Assembly (NCBI GenBank): GCA_009746045.1
Contig: RPFO01000380.1
Coordinates: forward strand, 1,306,020 to 1,370,019
Origin: Mesostigma viride
Taxonomy: Eukaryota > Streptophyta > Mesostigmatophyceae > Mesostigmatales > Mesostigmataceae
DNA: 64,000 nucleotides
Direction of reading: 5' to 3'
Made by a program: the position numbers and the translations under genes. The first letter of the stretch is position 1. Each line of letters begins with the position of its first letter. The notes under the pieces are model-generated. The model was not told where the DNA came from and made no database searches. It was given only the letters and a program-made list of their open reading frames with translations. Shown in pieces: positions 40,301 through 49,018 of this stretch.

Positions 40301-41313
40301 TTGTGCAGGCTGTGCAGGATTCTTACCTCGGGATCCAGCAGGCTTGCGACCTCGTCCGCCCCGCTCAGGCCGTCCACCGTCGCCTGCCCCGGGGCACGCC
40401 CGGCGTGTCCACTGTCGTCAGTCCTAGTGTCTTCCCTGCCTGCGTTCATGAAAAACAACAAAAGACCTACGCGGGTATACTACACTGTGCCGACTGGATG
40501 GGTCTGCATGCGAGCTTGAACGATCAGGGGAAGGCTTGGCTTCACTCCGTTTCCCTTGAGGGGAGCGTGGGGTCCGCATTCCTGCGCGCCCTCCCCATGA
40601 GCCCTTTGTTCACACTGGTTCCGGCCCTTTACGCCATCGCTCTCCGCCACCAGCTCTTTGCCCCGCAACCTCTCATCACGGCGGGTGCGTCCTGCGGCAG
40701 CTGCGGGCTTGCTCTGGATACTACTGGGACGCACTACATCGCGTGCATGGGTGGCCAGCAGAACCAGAACTGGTTCCTCTATCTCCATACCGCTCTCCTC
40801 CGGGTGGTGTGTGCCATGGTTCGGTCGGTCTTTCCCCACTCCACCATCAAGTGCGAGGACGCGGATGGGGCCGCCCTCTACTCACCCAACCACCGCCCCG
40901 ACATTACCGTGCTTGACTACGACGGGCAGGGTTGCCACCTGCTCATCGATGTCTCCGTGGCTCGGCCGCTTTCCGGTCGCCACATCCTCCGGGCGGCTGT
41001 GGATGCCGGCGCTGCTGCCGCTGTGGCTGAGCGCGACAAGTTTGCCTCCTACGGCAATGTGGGGCCCCACCGGGTCATCCCCTTTGTCCTTGAGGAGTTC
41101 GGGGCCATGGGCCCCAAGACAGCGGAGTTTTTCCACGAGTGCTGCCAGCGCCGTGAAGACCGCCTCGACCTCGAGGGTCAGACCGCCCCGTGGTCGGCCC
41201 GCACGTGGTCCTCGTATTGGCGGCAGCGCCTGTCACTCGCCCTCACTCGCACCGTGGCTGATGTGTTATTCCGCCGCACCCGGGCCGACTTTGTCGCGAC
41301 CCATGCGGTCTAG
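37393..41313 (+). CDS. RLE-LINE polyprotein: RING, C2H2 fingers, RT, zinc knuckle, restriction-like endonuclease
   Basis: 1,306 codons, stop TAG at 41311. Residues 65-107 are a RING-H2 finger (CPICLDLP...CRLPACGHVFHQAC...CPLC). About 218-300 are two C2H2-type fingers (YCQVDGPLGDPCGARL...H, CPAAHCQRIF...H...C). About 510-800 are RT: STGPSGWRYEHL, LKVDCHNAFNAV (catalytic Asp), GTQQGDPLGPFYLSAPLH, LLAYMDDIHAL (YMDD at 757). At about 1099 there is CGSCGLALDTTGTHYIAC, and from 1160 a restriction-like endonuclease (NHRPDITVLD...LIDVSVARP, Lys in ERDKFASYG). R2/NeSL-type elements share the C2H2-RT-knuckle-RLE order. The RING and upstream PHD are unusual. The open length suggests recent activity. Confidence 0.9.
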   Translation: MPAILHDVLELAGIPHVWHPAGPRRRLLSADEIARLPSWELGWDAAPAHYGPAHLVDVTASGPSCPICLDLPRPGDGLCRLPACGHVFHQACIATSLHATSATCPLCRAAVLSPLPPGVLPLGPSPVSVRRQSHAPAPTPASPVRGRGSRAGLAASSSAPLPAVGAVPAPVLSSAATSPADRPAAGPALGSAAAVVPLAEGAPDPSPSRPGPAQPGGRTPSDGFHYCQVDGPLGDPCGARLPNRNSLLVHIRASHPHITEAAMRAMDCYRCPAAHCQRIFSIHGRYQHERQCRRQTPQNGLPGGPAAAPASRSGAAPRSAPAPPPASQGTSDPGDLSAGWAFLATLPFAACARNPCMTLPDVPHRARSLFTRCALLSLARMHSHPLDELGHKLFLVTPRLLLAPLERGVRGVQGAVIARCRRFLLGDWEGLWALQPPASTRVSGAASFARVEADVMRLVKVGELSRAMQKLELTALAPSTPPTLQALRDLHPDEPAFAVPAPATPPPPPIVLDLDIFTAVLKDLPNASSTGPSGWRYEHLSVMAGHGGATALFEAAADLAAGSLAPAARPWLAGARLIALLKDDVPPPAGRVRPIACGEVLRKLVSKVICRQKAPEFRAYFCPNRSDTEESVAAQLGVATKGGSDIIVHTVQAYLETHPTHVALKVDCHNAFNAVTKASIFEAVGEAFPDLLAWTAACYGEPTQLSFLMEDGTFADIASRTGTQQGDPLGPFYLSAPLHKALQGVHAAHPDVVLLAYMDDIHALGPADAVVAALAALEVAMAAINLRLTLPKCAVFSPQGDCSGFPAAIPGALARARGFSCLGVPVGDPDYVEEELRATVEQRTHVLETWARLKDPQTKGLLLWFCAHPRVVHWLRGAPPHLVRLAAEGHDERIQAALQVLLPGPSLPAHSMRLATLPCRMGGCGLTRAARLAPAAFLGSVAQAWAEIRRLVPSAVSAIPDLVTPSPFPFVQAVQDSYLGIQQACDLVRPAQAVHRRLPRGTPGVSTVVSPSVFPACVHEKQQKTYAGILHCADWMGLHASLNDQGKAWLHSVSLEGSVGSAFLRALPMSPLFTLVPALYAIALRHQLFAPQPLITAGASCGSCGLALDTTGTHYIACMGGQQNQNWFLYLHTALLRVVCAMVRSVFPHSTIKCEDADGAALYSPNHRPDITVLDYDGQGCHLLIDVSVARPLSGRHILRAAVDAGAAAAVAERDKFASYGNVGPHRVIPFVLEEFGAMGPKTAEFFHECCQRREDRLDLEGQTAPWSARTWSSYWRQRLSLALTRTVADVLFRRTRADFVATHAV

Positions 41314-41578
41314 ATCCCTTCCAGGCCTGCATGGTGGGCCGGCAGCGCTGTTGCTGCGTGTAGTTTTGTGATGTATAGTTAGTTGTACCTTGTGCCGCTG
41401 GCGTGATCCTTGGATGTCTGTGTCAGATTACTATTAATTTCTTCAGGGTTATTCTCCCAGTTATCGGGTTTTTCCTTATGTTGCATGCCTATCTCACCTC
41501 CGTAATCTATCATTCTCAATGAATATATATCATTCACAGTGACTCGATGTAAAGTCGGGTGGTGTAATAGCGACATCA

Positions 41579-41611
41579 CCGGGCCCGCTACGTTTTTTGT
41601 AGCGGGCCCGG
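41579..41611 (+). other. Perfect 13-bp-stem hairpin in RLE-LINE 3' region
   Basis: CCGGGCCCGCTAC, loop GTTTTTT, GTAGCGGGCCCGG. It lies 265 bases after the coding region and could be a 3' RNA structure recognised by the element's RT. Confidence 0.85.
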
Positions 41612-41641
41612 CACCAACCAAGTGACGTGACTCTGCCAGAT

Positions 41642-41677
41642 GATGATTTGATAACGCAGATGATTTGATAACGCAGT
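41642..41677 (+). repeat. 17-bp direct repeat at the presumed LINE 3' end
   Basis: ATGATTTGATAACGCAG occurs twice in tandem, consistent with a short tandem-repeat LINE tail. Confidence 0.7.
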
Positions 41678-41822
41678 TCAGCATTATCAAACGTGAACGT
41701 CAAGCACTCAATCGGCGAGTTTTTCGTGAGCCAGGAAGCGCTCTTCTCTAGGTATTCCTGTGGTTTCGCAGTTCCCTACATCTTGTGAGGTACATAGGGA
41801 CAGTTTAGGTGAGAATACCAGG

Positions 41823-42535
<713 letters not shown>

Positions 42536-42540
42536 GTTGA

Positions 42541-42541
<1 letters not shown>

Positions 42542-42576
<35 letters not shown>
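42542..42576. repeat. (GAT)n microsatellite
   Basis: About 11 copies of GAT. Confidence 0.95.
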
Positions 42577-42639
42577 CTTGGTTTAGGTGGTCTTTTGAAC
42601 TTGTTGATTTTAATGAAATAAGTTTACCTGTGCGTGGTG

Positions 42640-42960
42640 TTGATTTGTCAGTTTGCTACGCCTTTGGTTGTCATGTTGACGTTTGTCATGTTAACATTTG
42701 TGGACATTTTGTCATGTTTACAATTTTTTTGGCCTTCGTTTGTTAACGTCTTGACATTTCTTGACACATCACCTTGGTTTGTCAGTGTATTGACATTTTT
42801 TTCCGTGTTGATATGTTGATATTTCAAAGATTGTCAAGGTTTTGTCAACCTTTCAACATTCTGTCAAGGTTTGTCAAGCCTTTGATGTTATCATGTCAAG
42901 CTTTTGTCAAGTTCTGTCAAGGTTTGTCAAGGTCATGTCAGTTGATATGTCAAGAATCTA
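42640..42960. repeat. Array of TGTCAAG/CTTGACA-like motifs
   Basis: About 20 irregularly spaced copies of TTGTCAAG, TTGTCAAC or TTGACATT in both orientations within 320 bases of T-rich sequence. The same motif fills the small palindromic element at 43331-43394. It resembles the subterminal repeat region of a CACTA-type transposon. Confidence 0.6.
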
Positions 42961-42999
42961 TATTACTAATTTGGCAATGTAAGGTAATCCGACACTATT

Positions 43000-43330
43000 C
43001 AGGGCATCACCGAGTAGGCGGCCAATCCAGAAGGGGCGGACTGACTGACCACCAATCCGCGCCAAGCGCACGGAAGAACTGCCAACCCATCCGCGCAAAG
43101 CTCCCAGCGAGCGAAGCGAGCGGCCGCATTAGCGGCCTCCTCTCTGGAGGGCAGCGAAGGAGACCGTCAGTCCGTCACGATTCCTCTCCGGAGTGCAGCG
43201 AAGGAGTACGCTTCTACGAACTACAGTATGCGTCTACAGCGGGCAGCGGGCAGTCCCTCCATGGTCTCTCTACCGCCAAAAATTGATTAAATTTTTCTTT
43301 TTTTTTGGCTGTGTGAAGCCAGCGGGTCAC
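43000..43330. other. Unassigned, with GAGCGAAGCGAGCGG repeats
   Basis: Contains CTCCGGAGTGCAGCGAAGGAG and CTCTGGAGGGCAGCGAAGGAG (43140-43207), a diverged direct repeat about 50 bases apart. No gene seen. Confidence 0.4.
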
Positions 43331-43394
43331 ACTAGAACTATTTGACCATTCTTGACAAACAATTGTCAAAGTTTGTCAACACTCCGTTCCTAGT
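43331..43394. mobile_element. Short palindromic element with CACTAG...CTAGTG ends
   Basis: CACTAGAAC at the left and GTTCCTAGTG at the right are inverted ends around TTGACAAACAATTGTCAAAGTTTGTCAA. About 64 bases, either a MITE-like relic or two abutting termini of larger elements. Confidence 0.45.
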
Positions 43395-43411
43395 GTGGCA
43401 GCGAGGATGGC

Positions 43412-43786
43412 ATGCCTGCACCAAGGAAGAGGAGGGGTAAGCAGCCTGCAGCAGAAACTGATTCCTCCATCTGCAGCGGCAGTGATAATGGTAGCCAAGA
43501 GGATGTGGCTCCACCTAGCAGCGACAGTGATGACCCATGCAGCTACAATGCGTCTGAACCTGCACGGGGAAGCGTGGACGGAGGGGGAGAGGAAGGAGGC
43601 AGCCTGCAGCAGAAAATGCTGCTGATTCTGCCCGTGGTGGCGATGGCCGCGAGTATGCGGCTGAACCTACGCGGGGGAATCGTGGGCAGAGGGGGAGAGG
43701 GGGTAGGCAGCACAAGAATGTGGCTGAACCTAGCCGGGGCGACCTTGCACCAACGAGGAGAAGTGCAAGGGCGTATGGAAAAGTGA
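43412..43786 (+). CDS. Unrecognised small ORF
   Basis: 124 codons from ATG (MPAPRKRRGKQPAAETDSSI, acidic Ser-rich middle, then Gly/Arg-rich). It starts 18 bases right of the CACTA-like terminus. The DNA shows internal repeats (ATGTGGCT...AACCTA, GCAGCCTGCAGCAGAAA twice), so it may be repeat-derived. ATTAAA at about 43840 could be a poly(A) signal. No function can be assigned. Confidence 0.25.
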   Translation: MPAPRKRRGKQPAAETDSSICSGSDNGSQEDVAPPSSDSDDPCSYNASEPARGSVDGGGEEGGSLQQKMLLILPVVAMAASMRLNLRGGIVGRGGEGVGSTRMWLNLAGATLHQRGEVQGRMEK

Positions 43787-43939
43787 GCTACGCTGAAGCA
43801 GATTGTAGCAACTCGTCTAGTGACTGAAATTGGTGTTCTTATTAAACTTGAAGAGCTGTACTCCAACTGCACAAGAAATTATTATAATTTGTAATCAAAG
43901 TGATTTCTGGTTGCGTGGTATGAATGCGATTTCTCTGTG

Positions 43940-44321
43940 TGCATGAGGTTTCTCAGTTTTTCTCAGGCCTTAAGTTTCCCAGATATTCTCAGTCTCAGAT
44001 TTTCTCAGGCAGCAACCTGAGAAAAAACCGGGCGCCTGAGAAATTTCGTTCCTGAGAAAAAAAAATCTCAGGCCAGGCGACTTTCTCAGGCTGATCTCAG
44101 TTTTTTCTCAGTTTTCTCAGTTTTCTCAGGTGATTTTCTCAGTTTTCCTGAGAAAACTGAGATTTTTCTCAGTTGATCTCAGGAAATCTCAGGAAATCTC
44201 AGGAAATCTCAGGAAATCTCAGGAAATCTCAGGAAATCTCAGGAAATCTCAGGCAGCCTTCCTGAGAAAACTGAGAAAACTGAGAAAAACTGAGAAAAAT
44301 CTCAGATCTGAGTTCCTAGTG
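43940..44321. repeat. CTCAGGAAAT array ending in a CACTA-like terminus
   Basis: About 35 copies of CTCAGGAAAT/CTCAGTTTT in both orientations, finishing CTCAGATCTGAGTTCCTAGTG at 44321. It is the mirror image of 29659-29995. Confidence 0.55.
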
Positions 44322-44339
44322 CAACGCAACGCAGCCTGG

Positions 44340-46091
44340 CGAATGCGTTAGGCAATGAAAATACGTCTGCAGCTCCGGCTGCAGCTTCGCCATCAGGGCC
44401 GGAAGGCAGTGGTGACACTAGTCGCGCACTGGTGGTCGCCCAGAACCCTCCCGGGCTCTCCTCGCCCTCTGCATCGCCTGACCCAAAGCGCAGTCGCCCA
44501 GGCGAACCTGGCTGGTCTGAGCGTGATTTTGACGTCGACAGGCTCTTTACCACCTTTGACGTCAACAGGCCTGCCTTTTTCGACATGCCACCCATCAAGA
44601 TACTGGAGCTCGTGTTTTACGGGTCACACGCCTCACTGCTGGCCCTGTGCCAGCAACTCAATTTCAACACCCAGTTTTTCCGCAACGGAGCTGACGGCCG
44701 GTATTCCCACCGCGTCTCAGACTCGTCGACCAACCTGGCCGGCTGGTCTCGCCCCCGCCTTCAGCTCGCAGCTCTCTTTACCCTCACTAAGCGCTCGGCC
44801 GAGGACCTTCTGCACCCCGGCACCCATTACCGAATCCACCTTCGTCCACCACCTCCACGCCGCCCTCTCACAGCACATGACGCCCATTGCTGCAGATGTG
44901 GCGGCAATTGGCGGCACGCTGGCTGCTGAGCTCGATCCCCACCATCCCCACCGCCACCGCCGGCCTCCTCGCCTCCCCCCCCCCCCCCCCCCGCCTCCAC
45001 CGACTCCATCACCGCCCAGCTCCGCGACATCGACCAGCGTCTTAAGGACAACGCCATCGCTATCGAGGTTCTGCAGAACACCGCAGGCCTCACCGCCCAG
45101 GCGGTGAAGGACATTGCCGCCAAGCCAGCCTCGGCTGGCCTGGCCGGCGATGCTCCTCCCATCACCACCTGGGCGGACATGCTTAAGCAACACACCACCT
45201 CCACCACCTCCGCCGTCGCAGCCCATGCAGCTCCAACGGCAGACGCTTGACCTCCGCGAGGAGGCCGAGCTCGCCAAGCGCAGCCTCAACGTCATTGTCA
45301 AGAACTTCGACATGGAGGAAGGTGAGAATTCCGAGAAGCTAGTTGCACGACGGTGTGTTTGAGAGAGAAATTCTTAGTCGCATGCATGGGTCTTAATATG
45401 GTATGATCGAGCTGGTCGCCCACCGCCTTCCCCGCGCGCGGGGTAAGGCAGGGCCGCCCCCGCTCCTTCTCACCTTTAAGAACCCGGCGGACAAGATTTC
45501 TTTTCTCCGACGCCGCAAGCGGCTCGAGAAGACTCTCTTCACCATTGACGACGACTTGACCCTGGCGCAGCAACAACGGCGACGGGAGCTATGGCCGACC
45601 TACCTCCAGCTCCGGCAGACCAAGGCGGGGCAGCCGGTGTATACTGGAAGGGGCCGGGCGGCCATCTACGTCGGCCACAAGCCCTGGCAGGCGACCCCCG
45701 CGGCCCCCGCGACTCCAGACGCCCCAGCTTAGGGGACTACAGCAGTAGTAGTGTAGAATAGATAGACCGTGGCCATGTACATGTACGCCTCCTACAGGCA
45801 CTATACCAGCTGAGCCACGAGCATTATTTAACCATGTACATGTGTGCCTATGATGTGCCACACTCCAGATGATGCCTAGTTTTATTTAGTTATGCTGTGC
45901 CCATGCATGGAGAGCTGCTCTCTGCTGAGATGCCACGCTCTAGTTTTTGTATAGCCATGATGATCTTCCTCCCCCGTGCCAGGATCCCCCCCTTAGGCGG
46001 GTTGAACCTGAGACAGCATGGTGGTGCAGGTGCCCTGGTGCACCTAGAGCAGGGGTAGCTTACATTCCCACCCTTGTATGTGGTAGCCTAG
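44340..46091 (+). mobile_element. ORF1-only half-LINE, 3' end cut by an LTR element
   Basis: ORF1 coding (44432-45732) followed directly by the 3' UTR (matching the inverse of 5850-6190). It stops at 46091 where an LTR begins, so stem-loop and tail are missing. No ORF2. Confidence 0.8.
44432..45732 (+). pseudogene. LINE ORF1, nearly full length, frameshifted
   Basis: Frame 1 (44432-44929) gives PKRSRPGEPGWSERDFDVDR, KILELVFYGSHASLLALCQQ and QLAALFTLTKRSAEDLL. The frame then shifts through a Pro-rich stretch over a C run (44978-44992), a coiled coil (ITAQLRDIDQRLKDNAIAIE), the RRM-like part (RSLNVIVKNFDMEEGENSEK, ELVAHRLPRARGKAGPPP) and ends DAPA-TAG at 45732. At least four indels. It shares domain order with the intact ORF1 at 33367-34815. 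Confidence 0.85.
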
Positions 46092-46665
46092 TGTTACGTC
46101 CTGGCTCGACTCTATCCCAAACATCTCGCCTAACCTTACCTAAACTAGTGATGAGGCACCTACCTAGGAGTGAGGAGCTATATTGGCTATAAGACCTAGG
46201 ACGCGACGACGCTGCTTCTCAATGCATTCCCTTATAATACGCCATATACCGAATAAAACCAGGGTACTACGAAGGAAACAATACTACACTGCCGTGACCC
46301 AAGCCTATATGTGTTAATTCATTTAACACACGCCGAGTGCCATTCACGAAGGACAACTGCTGCATAAATGATCGCCGACAGGCGTGTATGCTCGGGCCGA
46401 CATCGACCCTCGCCCACAGGACCAACGCACGTCCACAAGGTTCACACGCAGGATAAAAGGACCACTACTAAAGTACGCAGCGCGGCGCGACTGCACCGAA
46501 CCACCATACTGTACAATTGCCACGTCACAAGGCCCGGTACCGACCGGCCAAAAGGTCCTTACTACACGTAAGCCTAGGAAAGTCAGCGAACTGCTCCGGA
46601 ATGGCTGAGGCAACAAGGGACCTAATTTACGTCCGTAACAACAACAAAAGTTACGCGACGTAACA
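46092..46665 (-). mobile_element. LTR of a minus-oriented LTR retrotransposon
   Basis: 574 bases bounded by TGTTACGTC and its inverse GACGTAACA (9-bp inverted ends, TG...CA). Just outside the right end the - strand reads GTGGGGGGGGAGG, a clear polypurine tract, so this is the 3' LTR of an element whose body lies to the right. The left flank is a LINE 3' UTR ending CCTAG. No second copy of this LTR was found within the window. Confidence 0.7.
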
Positions 46666-46681
46666 CCTCCCCCCCCACAAA
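46666..46681 (-). promoter_or_regulatory. Polypurine tract
   Basis: On the - strand the run TTTGTGGGGGGGGAGG abuts the LTR at 46665, the normal position of the plus-strand primer of an LTR retrotransposon. Confidence 0.7.
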
Positions 46682-49018
46682 GGTAGGGAGCCCTCTCCCT
46701 ACGCACAGGGAGGAAACCAAGGGATAGGAAACCTAATGCACCCAGCACACACCAACACAATCGGCAGGCCATCCAAGATACAAAGCACCAACGTATTAAC
46801 TCGGTCTCCACCACCACGCCGGGAGGTGTAGGGTTAACCAGCACCAAGCCTGGTGGTAGGTTCCCCTAACTGCCTGGTGGAACAGAGTCCTTGCCGGGGG
46901 GGAACGGCACTGGGCAGGACACACAGAGTAAACAAATCAGTACACCAAGGACCAAGAACGACCAATCAACTGGCCAGAATATGAGGGCGACTCTATATAC
47001 CGGAGGGACAACACCCTCAGGTCGGGCCTAAGGCCCTCTATCTAGTTGCCATCAGTCTGGTAAGTGCCACGCGAGGCCAGCAGAACATCCAGATACGCCT
47101 GGTAGTGGGCCACATCATCGGCATTGTCATGCCTATCTACAGTGAGGAAAACATCGGCCCACACGCCATCAGGAAAAAGACCCAGAAAGGCCCAGTAATA
47201 CCTATGCTGCGTAAGAACGACCTGACCACGGGCCCAGTCCAGGAAACCACAGGCTGAAAGAGGCGTAGGAAAGGCTCTACCGCGATCAAGCAGAGAGCCC
47301 GCAGGAGTAGGCGATGGTACCGGATCCGAGAGCGCAAACCCGTCGGGAAGAACAGATCTACCAGGCCGGGCTCCACGTCAGACGGCCACATCCGGATGTG
47401 CCGAACCTCACGGAAGCGCCACCGACGGGCACACTGTCGCGACCCGAACGTCTCGAGGTAGTCGCTACTAAGCCCGAGGAGGAGGATGACCACGGGAGTC
47501 CAGACCCTGGCCCGGGATGGGCGCTGGACGACGGGCATCCCACTCTAGGATGGGCTGGAGAACCGTGCTGTACGTAGCACCCGGCACCGCAGGAAACTCT
47601 ACCGTAAGGGCAGCTGAGGCCATAATGCCCAGAGGCGGCGGGTAAGCCCACTGGAACCCACCGTAGGTGTCCAAGTCATTGTGACGCCTAGCCCAGCGAT
47701 ACAGAACGCGCCGAACCAGGATCTCGCCCTGGAACACAGGATCAGCTAAAATAACCATATCGAAAGGAGGCCGATCAGTCTCAATGGGTAGGCCACGGTC
47801 CCGCGGCGCCCGACACACCTGGGAGAACCCGAGGGACATGGGCGAAATGGCAAGCTCGGCGGACTGCGCGCGGCAGGTCACACTGTCGGCAGGCGTGCGC
47901 AGACATACCGTACCCAAGGACAGGCGTGTCGCGCGACTCCGGCGTCGCATGCACCACAGAAGGGACCCGATCCTGATCGCCCTCGGACAACTCCCGGAGG
48001 GAATCAGCAGCGCGGGTGGCGCGAGGATCAGGGCCGCTGGCCCGAACAACCGCAGCCAAAGACCGCGGGGCCGAAGGGACAGGGGCCGAAGCAGGGGTAG
48101 GAACCGGCACAGACGCAGACGGCGCCGGTACAACAGCGGAGGTCGCGTCGGACCTGCTGCCGGAGGGGGTCGCGACGGACCCGCCACCGCAGCTGGCGCT
48201 CCGGTCTCCGGTGGCGGCGCACCCCCAGGCCACATGTTGAAATTAAACAGGGCCCGTAGGGACAGGCAATCCGGCATACGACTGGTTACCATCCAAGCTC
48301 CAGTCGGGCACCTGAATCCTCTGCGGAGGACCACCCTCCCAAAGCCTGGGAAGACCGCCCGGGTCGCTAAAGAACCCCCGCGATGGCGGCGCTGGCGCTG
48401 TGGGCGGCCCGGAAGTGACGACGGCGGGCGCGGCCGCTGGGGCGGAAGACTCGCGCAGAGGCGCAGGTACGTCGGTAGCAGGCGCAGAGACAGCCGGAGG
48501 CGTAGTAGGAGCCGCAGCAACAGAAGAAACCGCAGCTACCGAGGGCTCGCACAACGCGGCGAAACCGTAGGCGCCGAGGCAACCTAAGGGGAAGGGGGCA
48601 CAGATACAACAGACACCCCACCTGGCGTGGCTGGAGCATGTGCCTGGGCCGCCATGAAGGCCCCGAAAGCCGCGGTCAGGGACTGGATCTGTGCCTGCAT
48701 CGCAGAAACAGTCGCCGAGAGAGGATCAGGCTCACGATCCGAGCCCAAAGGGGTAGGCTCCACCGACGCGCGCCGGGTCGACCGTGGTGAAGACGGGACA
48801 GGGGAAGGAGCCGACACTGAGGAGGAGGACGCTGCAGGGGAGGCCGAATACTCTGGCGTGTACTGTGCCTCGACTGGTGCGTCCGTAGGGGAAGGGTCGC
48901 CAAATGCTACTCCCGCTGTCTGGTCCGCGATCTCCATGAACTCGACCGCCCGTAGGAGGTCACAGGGGTTGTCATCTATATCTGCCTCGCCCTCGCCCGG
49001 AAGCCAGGGGAACACCTC
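46682..49018 (-). pseudogene. Internal region of an LTR element, gag-like, broken
   Basis: On -: 49015-48584 (FPWLPGEGEADIDDNPCDLL, acidic Ser/Pro-rich, ending in a short helix MQAQIQSLTAAFGAFMAAQA) and 48554-48243 (Pro/Ala-rich). The region 47960-47468 gives ESRDTPVLGYGMSAHACRQC in one frame, then LPIETDRPPFDMVILADPVF and RRHNDLDTYGGFQWAYPPP in another. Conserved-looking protein then ends near 47040. Several frameshifts. No zinc knuckle, protease or RT is recognisable. Probably gag-derived, but not assigned to a family. Confidence 0.45.

Larger units (their letters stand above)
35017..41680 (+). mobile_element. PHD-RING-RT-RLE LINE with tandem 5' monomers
   Basis: Layout on +: left CTGTGAATGATATATATA (35017-35034), 231-bp tandem monomers, coding region 36108-41313, 3' UTR with a 13-bp-stem hairpin at 41579-41611, and a 17-bp tandem repeat ATGATTTGATAACGCAG at about 41642-41677. 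The sequence ATATATATCATTCACAG at 41523-41539 is the inverse of the left end. Limits at both ends are inferred. Coding content places it with the restriction-like-endonuclease LINEs (R2/NeSL/CRE type). Confidence 0.75.

Noticed and set aside
39193-40461. 422-codon - frame
   Set aside because: Antisense shadow of the RT in the RLE-LINE; no domain.
34988-41680. Target-site duplication for the RLE-LINE
   Set aside because: The matching end sequences are inverted, not direct; no direct repeat was found.
47784-48587. 267-codon Arg-rich + frame
   Set aside because: Shadow of the Pro/Ala-rich gag-like region read on -.
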